Shown here: one piece after another, positions 18,287 through 30,112 of the stretch | Layout of the letters: each line of letters opens with the position of its first letter | Numbering within the stretch: the first letter of the stretch is position 1 | Position numbers and translations under genes: made by a program | The notes under the pieces: model-generated | Told to the model about the DNA's origin: nothing | What the model saw: only the letters and a program-made list of their open reading frames with translations | The model's database searches: none | Assembly: GCA_016946835.1 (NCBI GenBank) | Contig: JACVTC010000295.1 | Span: forward strand, 1-32,500 | Direction: 5' to 3' | Source: Neocallimastix lanati (nom. inval.) | Lineage: Eukaryota; Neocallimastigomycota; Neocallimastigomycetes; Neocallimastigales; Neocallimastigaceae | Length of the DNA stretch: 32,500 bases

Positions 18287-18895
18287 TGTAACGAATATTG
18301 GAATATCCGTGTTTTAAAGAGTGTAACACAATAGGTAAGCACTTTTTGATTAATAAGTAATTTGGTTTTTTAAAATATAGTTTTATTAATTAAGAAATTT
18401 AAAAATATTAATTATAAAGATTAATTATTGTAATATTTCGAATTACTTATTAATTAATTCAATAATTAATAAAAACACAATTTTTAAAAAATATTTTTTT
18501 TTTGGCTGCGAAATTCACTCCTATTTATAGTTTTTCAAAATTTAAATCCATAAAAATTTAAAACCATAAAATCATTAAAAAGTTTCATAAAAATTGATTA
18601 TTTTCGGTTAAAAAGAATCTAAAAGAAATAATGATAAAAGATAAATTAAAATAGAATTTCTATCTGATTTGTTTCTATTAATTTCTAAGAATTTCTTTTG
18701 TTAATTTTTTACAGAAATTTATACAGAAACAAATACAGAAACAAATACAGAAATGAAGTATAAAAATTCTTTAAAATTTAAATGATATAAAATTTTAGTA
18801 AAGGTGTGAGTCGAACCCTAGTGGTTCAGGCTGAGGTCATAGTGACTAACCACTATGCCAGCATTCTAATTTCTAGTTTTTTAAGATTCGTTACA
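18287..18895 (-). repeat. 3' LTR of element D
   Basis: It has perfect 10-bp inverted ends TGTAACGAAT/ATTCGTTACA. The TATA box on the minus strand is at 18522-18529. The bases beside it at 18896-18907, read on the minus strand as AGAGGAGGACCA, are the polypurine tract and confirm orientation. A tRNA-like block is at 18800-18872. Confidence 0.92.
18800..18872 (-). ncRNA. tRNA-like Pol III promoter inside the D LTR
   Basis: On the minus strand, box A TGGCATAGTGG (18850-18860) and box B GGTTCGACTCA (18807-18817) are 32 nt apart, as in tRNAs and tRNA-derived SINEs. A TTTT run follows. The acceptor and T stems do not pair, so this is not a working tRNA. It recurs in the other LTR (boxes at 24588-24598 and 24545-24555), where box A carries the single LTR difference. 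Confidence 0.55.
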
Positions 18896-19116
18896 TGGTC
18901 CTCCTCTAGGATTCGGATGCCAGACGAATCTTTTACTTTAAATCTAAACTATTTCTAATTCTAACTTTTATAATAATAAACTATAACTAAAATACTTATA
19001 AGAGTGATAATTTAATTAATACATTGGATAATAAAAATTACATGAATTTTAAGTTTTAAAAATAAAGTATAAAAATAAAACTATCTAGAATAAATGTTTT
19101 TGAATAATATAAAATA

Positions 19117-19149
<33 letters not shown>

Positions 19150-19217
19150 ATCATAAGTTAGAATGATTAATAGTACTTTGATGAAATAAAATTTATTTTT
19201 GATTAAATGATTTATAT
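18896..19217 (-). other. 3' untranslated segment of D
   Basis: About 320 bp lie between the pol stop and the polypurine tract: A/T-rich sequence with a long T run at 19121-19143. I see nothing else in it. Confidence 0.6.
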
Positions 19218-21890
<2,673 letters not shown>

Positions 21891-23081
21891 TTATTTAAAG
21901 CAAAGTTTCTTTTCAGAGAAATTTATCATTGGATTATGGGTACAGAGCCATTCAGAGCCAAGTATGCAGCAGTAAGAGGGTAAATCGATGATGTAGAATT
22001 CAGCTAAGCATTTGTGATTATCATAAGTGAGGGAGAGTGGCATGGTTTTGCCTAATATAGTTTGATTTCCACCTATACCGGAGACTTGTGGGACAACATT
22101 TTGTTTTTCGAAGGGAATATTATTTTCTTTTGCGAAGTAGATATCCATAAGATTTAATTGTGATCCGGAGTCAATTAAAATTTTGGTTTTAACAGAAGCG
22201 TTTGAGGTACTTATATTGAATTCAAAGGTTGCAGTTTTAACATTGGGATTATCAGAGAGTCTTGGTCTTGGTTTGGTTGTTTCTGGATTTGTTACGTAAG
22301 TAGTATTACTGCTTGTACTGTTATTATTGTTTCTTTTTCTGTTTTTGATGGGGCAATTATCAAGTTGATGGTCAGTAGATCCACAATAGAGGCAGAGGTT
22401 TTCCTTTCTTCTTCTTTCTTTCTCTTCTTTTGAAAGAGGTCCATGGGTTTTATTAGGTTTGGATTGAAAAGGTTTTTTACCAGCGTTTCTTTTAAAATTG
22501 TTTCTAGTATTACTATTATTGTTGTTTTGTCGGTTGGTTAAGTTATTAAAGTTTCGATGGTTTGATATGCGGCTATCGATTCTGGAAGCAATTGTTTGCA
22601 TTGCGAATAATGAACGGGGTCCTGGAAACATTTCGAGTATTCTGGTAGCTATTTGGTCTTGTAATCCATCCAAGAAAGCATCCATCTTGGCTTCTTCTTT
22701 CCAAGATGAATCATCAGCATATCGGTTGAATTCCATGATGTAATGTTGAATATCACCGATTCTTTTTTGCTTTATTGTTCTTAACCTATGGTTTGCCACG
22801 AAAGTTGCGTCATTATTCCCAAAAACCGATTTCATTCGTTCGATGAATTCTTCGTAATTACCTAGGCATGGATCCATGTTTTCAATTAACGTTGCTGCCC
22901 AGTTCATAGCGGTTCCATATAGTCTTGAAATAATGTATACCACTTTTGATTCATCATCAACGAATCTATCTGGATAGATCATAAAAAGAAGTTCAATTTT
23001 AGCGAGGAATCCTTTAAAATACCTTCTATCGCCGGCGAATCCATCCTTGAGTGTTGCATTACTATTGTTTACTTCTTCCAT
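21891..23081 (-). CDS. gag-pro: Gag-protease of element D
   Basis: This 396-residue protein has a Ty3-type capsid at 1 to about 175, a CCHC knuckle CLYCGSTDHQLDNC near 230-243 preceded by a basic region, and a retropepsin with LIDSGSQLNLM near 302. It ends TAA at 21893-21891. The pol frame continues in the same phase after 11 further sense codons. In C the same region is one uninterrupted frame, so the stop is either a programmed readthrough site or a recent point change. The ATG lies directly after a run of 22 A on the minus strand. Confidence 0.92.
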   Translation of the reverse strand: MEEVNNSNATLKDGFAGDRRYFKGFLAKIELLFMIYPDRFVDDESKVVYIISRLYGTAMNWAATLIENMDPCLGNYEEFIERMKSVFGNNDATFVANHRLRTIKQKRIGDIQHYIMEFNRYADDSSWKEEAKMDAFLDGLQDQIATRILEMFPGPRSLFAMQTIASRIDSRISNHRNFNNLTNRQNNNNSNTRNNFKRNAGKKPFQSKPNKTHGPLSKEEKERRRKENLCLYCGSTDHQLDNCPIKNRKRNNNNSTSSNTTYVTNPETTKPRPRLSDNPNVKTATFEFNISTSNASVKTKILIDSGSQLNLMDIYFAKENNIPFEKQNVVPQVSGIGGNQTILGKTMPLSLTYDNHKCLAEFYIIDLPSYCCILGSEWLCTHNPMINFSEKKLCFK

Positions 23082-23103
23082 TTTTTTTTTTTTTTTTTTT
23101 TTT
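23082..23103 (-). other. A22 tract abutting the gag start of D
   Basis: Read on the minus strand, 22 A directly precede ATG. A longer, once-interrupted A tract (about 50 bases) lies further upstream at 23446-23503. Poly(A) leaders can bind poly(A)-binding protein and aid initiation in yeast systems; that role here is only a suggestion. Confidence 0.5.
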
Positions 23104-23445
23104 AATTCTAATTATTGATTACTAATTATTAATTATTAATTATTAATTATTATTAATTATTAAATATTGATTATTACTAATTATTATTAATTATTATTAT
23201 TAATTATTACTAATTATTGAATATTGATTATTACTATTAATTATTACTAATTATTGAATATTGATTATTACTATTAATTATTACTAATTATTGAATATTG
23301 ATTATTACTATTAATTATTACTAATTATTGAATATTGATTATTATTATTATTAATTATTAATTATTAATTATTACTAATTATTGATTATTAATTATTATT
23401 ATTAATTATTAAATATTAATTATTAAATATTAATTATTACTAATT
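23104..23445 (-). repeat. TTA-rich tandem repeats in the D leader
   Basis: Low-complexity ATTATTAATTATTACTAATT-type repeats. A roughly 47-bp unit with GAATATTGATTATTACT recurs several times between about 23216 and 23340. Confidence 0.8.
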
Positions 23446-23450
23446 TTTTT

Positions 23451-23505
<55 letters not shown>

Positions 23506-23737
23506 TTATTATAATCATTAATTTTGATTGAATAATAAATATACAATATAATTAATTATTAGAAGAAGTAAATATTTAATTTCAATATAAATAATTTTAA
23601 TTTCAAGGATGGCTATATGGATTATTGAAAATATTAATAATTTTAATATATAGTAAAATTCAAGGGTTCCGATTGAATTTATAAATTCATGCATGAATTT
23701 TGGTAGAAAAATTTATAGTCTTGGTAAGTGGTTTCAA

Positions 23738-23985
23738 AAATAGTAGAAAATGGGATTCCTTAACGGGGTTCCAAAAAGAGTAATAGAGAATGGGATTACT
23801 TAACGGGGTTCCAAAAAGAGTAGTAGAGAATGGGATTCCTTAACGGGGTTCCAAAAAAGAATAGTAGTAAATGGGATTCCTTAACGGGGTTCCAAAAATA
23901 GTAGTAGAAAATGGGATTCCTTAACGGGGTTCCAAAAATAGTAGTAGAAAATGGGATTCCTTAACGGGGTTCCAAAAAGAGTAAA
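23738..23985 (-). repeat. Leader minisatellite of D, about 40-bp period
   Basis: Six units contain GGGATTCCTTAACGGGGTTC (plus-strand sense), starting at 23752, 23792, 23832, 23873, 23913 and 23953. They differ at few positions. The array lies about 40 bp inside the 5' LTR of D, where a retroelement leader carries its cis signals. Confidence 0.9.
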
Positions 23986-24024
23986 AGTGCAAAGGTATTG
24001 TGCTTAGTTTAGTGGTGTTTTTAT

Positions 24025-24633
24025 TGTAACGAATATTGGAATATCCGTGTTTTAAAGAGTGTAACACAATAGGTAAGCACTTTTTGATTAATAAGTAATT
24101 TGGTTTTTTAAAATATAGTTTTATTAATTAAGAAATTTAAAAATATTAATTATAAAGATTAATTATTGTAATATTTCGAATTACTTATTAATTAATTCAA
24201 TAATTAATAAAAACACAATTTTTAAAAAATATTTTTTTTTTGGCTGCGAAATTCACTCCTATTTATAGTTTTTCAAAATTTAAATCCATAAAAATTTAAA
24301 ACCATAAAATCATTAAAAAGTTTCATAAAAATTGATTATTTTCGGTTAAAAAGAATCTAAAAGAAATAATGATAAAAGATAAATTAAAATAGAATTTCTA
24401 TCTGATTTGTTTCTATTAATTTCTAAGAATTTCTTTTGTTAATTTTTTACAGAAATTTATACAGAAACAAATACAGAAACAAATACAGAAATGAAGTATA
24501 AAAATTCTTTAAAATTTAAATGATATAAAATTTTAGTAAAGGTGTGAGTCGAACCCTAGTGGTTCAGGCTGAGGTCATAGTGACTAACTACTATGCCAGC
24601 ATTCTAATTTCTAGTTTTTTAAGATTCGTTACA
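24025..24633 (-). repeat. 5' LTR of element D
   Basis: This 609-bp copy of 18287-18895 has TATA at 24260-24267 on the minus strand. The only difference I noticed is C/T at 18851/24589. On the minus strand the next bases after the LTR read ATAAAAACACC, so no TGG-type primer site is evident. Confidence 0.93.
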
Positions 24634-24638
24634 TTAGG

Positions 24639-26396
24639 GCAGACAATGCTTTCAACAAACTCAAAGAAGCTTTTACGACGGAAGAAATCCTAGTTTATCC
24701 AGATCCAGAGAAAGAATTCTTTGTAGAAACGGACGCTAGCAATTTCGCTGTTGGTTGTGTTTTATCTCAAATTAGTAACAAAGACAATAAACTCCATCCG
24801 GTTGCTTTCTACTCTAGGTCCTTGTCTTCTGCTGAAATCAATTATACTATTTACGACAAGGAATTACTTGCAATAATCGTAGCTTTTGAAACCTGGCGCC
24901 ATCACCTAGAAGGTGCTAAATTCCCAGTACAAGTAGTCACAGATCACAGAAATCTGTTATATTTTAAGCAACCTCAAAAATTAAACCAAAGACAAATTAG
25001 ATGGAGTCTCTTTCTCTCAAAGTTCACTTATAGGATTTCATTTCGCTCCGGTATTAAGAGTGGTAAACCTGACTCTTTATCAAGACGCCCTGATTACGTC
25101 AACAAGGATTCGACCAATGAAGGTTATCCTCTGTTAGATGAAGAGATATTTTGTTGTGCACCTTCTGACAACTTAAAAGCCTTAATTGAAGCTCAGAAGT
25201 CTGACACATACTGTAAGGATACACTCAATAAAATTAAAACAAGGTCAAATGAAGTAAAAAGTTCGCTTTTTACCATCGTCGAAGGGGTTCTGCATTTTCA
25301 GAACCGAATAATTGTCCCTTCTTCACTCAAGGCCAAGGTATTGAATATGTATCATGATGGTCCAACTAATGGTCACCAAGGAGTAGATAAAACTTTTGAA
25401 AAATTAAGAAGAAATTATTGGTGGCCAAATATGAAAAAAGACATCAAGAATTACATATCCTCATGCGATGTTTGTGGAAGAAATAAGCTCCGAAGACACA
25501 AGCCATATGGTAAAATACAACCTTTACCGGTTCCCAGTAGACCTTGGGAAATAATTGGCGTTGACTTTATCACTTCACTTCCCAGTTCGCAAGATTGTAC
25601 ATGTTTAATGGTTGTAGCTGACCATCTGACCAAAATGATTCACCTTGTCCCTTGTTCTGATGTTCCCTCCGCTGATCTGACGGCCAAAATGCTTCTATTC
25701 AATGTTTTTCGCTACCATGGATTCCCTAAAATAATTGTTTCGGACCATGGTTCTCAATTTTCATCAGAATTTTGGACTTCGTTGTGCTCTGCTATTAACG
25801 CTAATCCAAGACTTGCCACAGCTCACTATCAACAATCCAATGGACAAATTGAGCGTGCAAATTCAGTAATTGAGCAGTATCTCCGATATTATTGTTCAAC
25901 GTCCCAAAATGAATGGTGTTATTATGTTCCTTTATGTGAAATGGCATATAACAACTCCCTGCATAAGTCCATAGGTAAATCACCATTCTTTGCTAATTAT
26001 GGCTTTAATCCTTCCTGTACTATAGAGTCGCCTCCTGTTCTTCTAAAGGATAATGCTTCCGCTTTAACCAGGGATTGGTCCTCACATTTCGAAGCATTGA
26101 AGAGACACTTACAAAAAGCTAAAGAAAATTTTAAGAAGTTTGGAGATTCGAAGAAAGCTACAGGACCTTCATTCAAAGTAAATGATTTTGTATGGCTAAA
26201 AAGATATTATTTTACAAATGAGCCATCCAAAAAACTTTCTTCACAATATCTTGGGCCGTTTAGAGTTTTGGAAGTGAGGGAGAGAATGAATTACCGTTTA
26301 GATTTGCCAGAAAATCTACATTTACATCCGGTATTTCATGTTTCCCAGTTGGAGCCTTATACAAAAAGAAATCCGGAACTAGTGGATGCATCATAA
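24639..26396 (+). CDS. gag-pol: Gag-Pol of element C, C-terminal part (RNase H, integrase)
   Basis: This frame continues the one cut at 18286: 24639 begins the next codon once D and one TTAGG are discounted, and no stop occurs until 26394. It starts at the RT/RNase H border. RNase H has [19 protein letters not shown] and TDHRNL. Integrase has an HHCC module (NGHQGVDKTFEKLRRNYWWP to CDVC), GVDFITSLP, SDHGSQF and QSNGQIERAN with the D,D,E residues. The tail has YLGPFRVLEV and HPVFHVSQLEPY, then stops without a chromodomain. The upstream region lies 6.3 kb away behind D, so it cannot be translated as a Gag-Pol fusion now. Confidence 0.92.
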   Translation, partial: ADNAFNKLKEAFTTEEILVYPDPEKEFFVETDASNFAVGCVLSQISNKDNKLHPVAFYSRSLSSAEINYTIYDKELLAIIVAFETWRHHLEGAKFPVQVVTDHRNLLYFKQPQKLNQRQIRWSLFLSKFTYRISFRSGIKSGKPDSLSRRPDYVNKDSTNEGYPLLDEEIFCCAPSDNLKALIEAQKSDTYCKDTLNKIKTRSNEVKSSLFTIVEGVLHFQNRIIVPSSLKAKVLNMYHDGPTNGHQGVDKTFEKLRRNYWWPNMKKDIKNYISSCDVCGRNKLRRHKPYGKIQPLPVPSRPWEIIGVDFITSLPSSQDCTCLMVVADHLTKMIHLVPCSDVPSADLTAKMLLFNVFRYHGFPKIIVSDHGSQFSSEFWTSLCSAINANPRLATAHYQQSNGQIERANSVIEQYLRYYCSTSQNEWCYYVPLCEMAYNNSLHKSIGKSPFFANYGFNPSCTIESPPVLLKDNASALTRDWSSHFEALKRHLQKAKENFKKFGDSKKATGPSFKVNDFVWLKRYYFTNEPSKKLSSQYLGPFRVLEVRERMNYRLDLPENLHLHPVFHVSQLEPYTKRNPELVDAS

Positions 26397-26406
26397 GGAG
26401 GTGCAA

Positions 26407-27195
26407 TGTAAGAAATTGATATAAATTTTTATAATTTATTTCTATTTCTTATTAATTAATAATTATTTCATAATTATTATTCTTTAAAAAAATTTATTTC
26501 ATTTAAAAACAATTATACCAATTAATGTATTAATTGTTATATGAAAAAATGTATTTAATATAACTTCTGTATTATTTCATAGAAAAAATGTATTTAATAA
26601 AATTTCTGCATTATTTTATCCTTCTCTTTTTTATCCTTTTTCTTTTTAATTCTTTTAGTTATTAAAATCAGTTATTAAAGTTTTTCCGATTAATTATAAT
26701 TGGTTTTATTTAATAACACGATGATCAATAAGTATAGATTATTGATCAAAAATCTTTCCAGTTTTTTCTTCTAATCTTTTTCTGGAAAGAATCATTGTTA
26801 AGATTAGAAAAATACATTTATTTTTGTAAAAATATAAATAGCTGTTGATTTTCGTCTTTAGAAAATCAAGAGTTATTATTTTAAGAAAAATATAATAACA
26901 ATAAAAGACATTAATATTTCAATTAATATAAAATAGTTATTTTAAAATTTGTCAAAAAAAAATAATAAAATATTTAATAATAAAATAGATTAATAAAGTT
27001 CTTTTGATAAAAACATATTTTATTTCTCTTTCATTTAAGGTCTATTATATTTTCTTATAATAAGCTCTAATTTTAAAGATAAGTATTAAATTCTTATTTT
27101 TATTTTAATTTTTATTTTAATTTTTATTTAATCTTAATAGTTTAGTTAATATTAATTATAAATAATAATCTCTATAATTTATAGAAATTATTACA
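26407..27195 (+). repeat. 3' LTR of element C
   Basis: This 789-bp copy of 14437-15225 lies directly after AAGGAGGTGCAA, a plausible polypurine tract just past the pol stop. It is followed by target repeat TCTTG (27196-27200). Confidence 0.93.
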
Positions 27196-27198
27196 TCT

Positions 27199-28124
27199 TG
27201 TTAAGGAATGAATAAATAATGTTAATTTTATTATTTTTCATAAAAATAACTTAACCACTAAAATTAAATTATTTATTTCCTTACTTGGGGAACTTTCTTA
27301 TGTTCTATTACTGCCAAATTATTACTAATATTAAATTTATTATTATTAATATAAATTCTTTATTAATATCAATACTTTATTATTAAAATTAATACTATAT
27401 TATTAATATCAATATTATTATCAATATCTAGTTTTATTAATATGATTAATTCTATCAATATTTTATTATTAAAGAAAATTTTATTTTACAAATATTACTA
27501 ATACAGATTATTTATTATTAATAAAAATTAATATAATTAATAATGATTTAAAAATATTTTACTTAAATCCATGATCCTTGTCATTAAAATTAGTAATACT
27601 TCCTTCCAAAATACACCCTATTTATAATAAGATTAATAATAGATAATAATCTAAAATACTTTTATTTAAAAATAGTATAAAATTAAATAATACTCTATTA
27701 CTAATAGTTCTGTAAAAGTAATAAAATTATTTTTAAAATATATTATCACTACAATTAATAATAAATAGTTTAGAATTTAATAATATGTAATAATTATTTA
27801 TTATAATAGAATAGATTATGAATTTATAATTTAAATACAATTCAAACATGTAACTCTAAGATATTCTAAAGAAATGGCTTGACCATTTCTAACGATAAAA
27901 AAAAATATAAATAGATGAGAAAATTGTATTTTAGAAAAATAATCTGAAGAAAAAAAAATATAATCTTATTAAAGAAATTAATTTATTTTTAGTTTTTAAT
28001 TGAATAATTTTTATTAAATAAATAAATAAAATATTTTAAAAAAAAAAATATATTTTAATTTTTAATTTTTTTTATTTTAGTGTTTATTTCTATATTTATT
28101 ATTATTCTGTCCCGAACCTCAACA
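27199..28124 (+). repeat. 5' LTR of element E
   Basis: This 926-bp LTR has inverted ends TGTTAAGG...CCTCAACA and TATA at 27906-27913. The assignment rests on termini, the primer site 7 nt later and the match of its start to LTR F, because the 3' LTR is not in the window. Confidence 0.85.
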
Positions 28125-28131
28125 TAAAAAG

Positions 28132-28150
28132 TGGTGGAGATATCGGGGAA
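28132..28150 (+). other. Primer-binding site of element E
   Basis: TGGTGGAGATATCGGGGAA is the same 19 bases as in A (715-733), 7 nt after the LTR. See the A entry for the implied primer. Confidence 0.75.
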
Positions 28151-28237
28151 GTTAATAATCGTAAATATAGAGTAAACAATAATAGGATAGTAATATTTCT
28201 AATAAAACAATTTTTTTTTTGTTAATTTTTTTTTTAA

Positions 28238-28279
28238 TATTAAAGTGATAGGTAAGCAATTACCGGTGAAGCTTTAATA
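28238..28279 (+). ncRNA. Two-tier hairpin just after the PBS of E
   Basis: Outer stem TATTAAAG (28238-28245) / CTTTAATA (28272-28279) and inner stem GGTAA (28251-28255) / TTACC (28260-28264). Layout and loop sizes resemble 797-842 of A, but the bases differ. Confidence 0.5.
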
Positions 28280-28337
28280 AAATAAAATTTATTGGAAACA
28301 TATAAAAAGGGATTTAGTACGGTTTAGAAGCATACCT

Positions 28338-28518
28338 AGTACTAAAATTCCAACAGTAGGTAGTTTCCGGATTAATTTATCTCAAGAATTGAAAGGTCAT
28401 TCTTGAGCTCTGGTCGTTCTGTTTATTTGAAAGCAGAAGCGTCTGGTTTGATTACTACATGACACCGTAATAGGCAAGCTGTAGTAATTCAAGCACTACA
28501 TACCTACTTTTTAGTACT
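28338..28518 (+). ncRNA. Conserved leader RNA domain, element E copy
   Basis: The closing stem is AGTACTAAAA/TTTTAGTACT (28338-28347/28509-28518) plus GTAGGTA/TACCTAC (28356-28362/28501-28507). An 8-nt bulge lies on the 5' side and one nt on the 3' side, the same bulge sizes as in C. Then come TTTCCGGATTAATTTATC, P2 CTCAAGAAT/ATTCTTGAG (28381-28389/28399-28407), GCTCTG, P3 TTCTGTTT against AAAgCAGAA (28417-28424/28430-28438) and P4 ATTACTACA/TGTAGTAAT (28451-28459/28480-28488), with loop TGACACCGTAATAGGCAAGC. It gives the clearest pairing of the three copies. GGAAATGCTC follows in both C and E. Confidence 0.78.
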
Positions 28519-28818
28519 GAATATGGAAAATTCCAGGAAATGCTCTTTTTATATGTATATTATTCAATAAAAATTCCATAAAATTTTTTTTTTGTTCTAA
28601 TAAATCATATTTTATTTTTTTTTAGTTGTTTACAAATAATATTTTTATTTTTAAATTTTAATTGAGTTATATCAAAGTCGTCTTACGATCAACTCAGAAA
28701 AAGTTTCCTACCACATTGCCAATTGATAATAACAAAAGCACACAACAACACCATTAATTCGAAGATTCCATTACATTAAAATTTTTTTTTGAAAGTAAAG
28801 AACAATACAATTATCAAG

Positions 28819-29010
28819 ATATATTTAGGGGCAAGACAAAGCACTAGTTTATATCTATATTATTTATTATTCCGATATATTTAGGGGTTATCACTACACT
28901 AGTTTATATCTATATATTATTCTTTTCAGATATATTTGGGGGTCAGTGTAACACTAGTTTATATCTTCAATAGTATATTTGGTTATCATTGGACTTTAGT
29001 TTATACTAGA
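28819..29010 (+). repeat. Leader repeats of E, about 55-bp period
   Basis: Three units begin GATATATTTAGGGG or GATATATTTGGGGG at 28819, 28874 and 28929. Each contains ACACTAGTTTATATCT or a near variant. A degenerate fourth unit starts near 28973. The array ends about 110 bp before the gag start. Confidence 0.85.
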
Positions 29011-29121
29011 ATTATTAACTTCAAGAAAAATCTGATATTACTTCAGTCAATATTATTTATTAATTATTTTCAAACATTCATTTTGCTCAATTCTATTCTG
29101 TTACTTTCAATATTAGTTAAA

Positions 29122-30072
29122 ATGAGTTCAGGATCTTCTCCATCAACTTCAAATCCTTCAGTTCCAATTCCAACTGTTATAAACAAAAATCACGCTATTA
29201 GCTTTAGAGAACTCAAGAAAGAATTAAAAGACATAGAAAAACTAAGCAAAGAACATCTCGATATTAGATCTTGGGCTTCAGATTTAAAATTTTGGATCAG
29301 ATATCAACATGTAGATGATCCAGAAACTATTTTTACGGCATGTATCTTAACTTCGACTGGTGAACCAAGAGAAGTAATTCAAAATATGGAATATGGCGAA
29401 AACTATAGTGATGACGATGACGATGATGATGATGACGATGATGACGATGATAGCGATGATGAAGAAGATAATCATTATCCAAGTCTTGATGAAATTATTA
29501 ATGAGTTAGAAACATTTTATGGAAAAAAAGAAGATCAAAACGTCTTGCTTAAGGAACTTCGCTCCTTAAAAATTAAAAAGTATGAAAAAGTTAAAGATTT
29601 TAACATTCGCTATCGATCACTCTATTTAAAACTCGATAAAAAGAGGAAAAGAAGAATTAGTGTATTGGATTATGCTGATTCTTTGAAAAATAATAAAGAA
29701 GCCTGGAAAAAGGTTTCACTCAAGGATGACATTTCTTTAAAGAAAGCATTTGCAATAGCTGAAAAAGTAGATAGATTGATGCCTACCTTTAACCAAGAAA
29801 TAAACGAAAATTTTAGAACAAATTTCAACAATTCTTATAAATCATCAAATTTTAATAACAACCAATCTAAAGGAAAAGTATTTAATGATTCAAAAATAAA
29901 GGAAAAAGATTCAACTGTTGATAACTTAACTAAAAGAATAAAAGGTTTAACTGTTAGTACCTGTTTCTTTTGTAGTGAAGAAGGTCATTTTCAAACCGAA
30001 TGTCCAAAACTTAATGCTATTATCAAAAAGAATCGTCAGGAATACTTCGAAAACAAACGTATAAATCACTAA
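29122..30072 (+). CDS. gag: Gag polyprotein of element E
   Basis: This 316-residue protein is the homologue of A Gag. Shared features are SFRELKKELKDIEKLS near the start, the LDIRSWASDLKFWIRYQ region, a D-rich run at about 95-118 (14 consecutive Asp), and a CCHC knuckle CFFCSEEGHFQTEC near 281-294. The frame is open back to 28936. I chose 29122 because similarity to A begins soon after it, the context is AAAATG, and the upstream 62 codons overlap the leader repeats and read as a hydrophobic low-complexity peptide. The stop is followed by the conserved pseudoknot. Confidence 0.92.
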   Translation: MSSGSSPSTSNPSVPIPTVINKNHAISFRELKKELKDIEKLSKEHLDIRSWASDLKFWIRYQHVDDPETIFTACILTSTGEPREVIQNMEYGENYSDDDDDDDDDDDDDDSDDEEDNHYPSLDEIINELETFYGKKEDQNVLLKELRSLKIKKYEKVKDFNIRYRSLYLKLDKKRKRRISVLDYADSLKNNKEAWKKVSLKDDISLKKAFAIAEKVDRLMPTFNQEINENFRTNFNNSYKSSNFNNNQSKGKVFNDSKIKEKDSTVDNLTKRIKGLTVSTCFFCSEEGHFQTECPKLNAIIKKNRQEYFENKRINH

Positions 30073-30112
30073 AAGGGAGAAGAAGCACTCCCATTGTCAA
30101 TAAAATAGCTTC
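30060..30112 (+). promoter_or_regulatory. Gag/pro junction of E: conserved pseudoknot, divergent slip site
   Basis: Stem 1 GGGAG/CTCCC (30075-30079/30088-30092) and loop GAAGC (30082-30086) pairing with GCTTC (30108-30112) repeat the plan in A. At the aligned slip position E has T ATA AAT (30060-30066), not a standard heptamer. The pro-pol frame is -1 to gag and is open back to 30015, so shifting must still occur in 30015-30069 if pol is made. Confidence 0.65.

Noticed and set aside
18287-18334. Last codons of the apparent C frame
   Set aside because: They lie in the LTR of D and are read by accident after the insertion.
18800-18872. Functional tRNA gene in the D LTR
   Set aside because: Acceptor and T stems do not pair; only the promoter boxes are recognisable.
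28936-29121. N-terminal extension of E Gag
   Set aside because: It overlaps leader repeats, is hydrophobic low-complexity, and has no counterpart in A.
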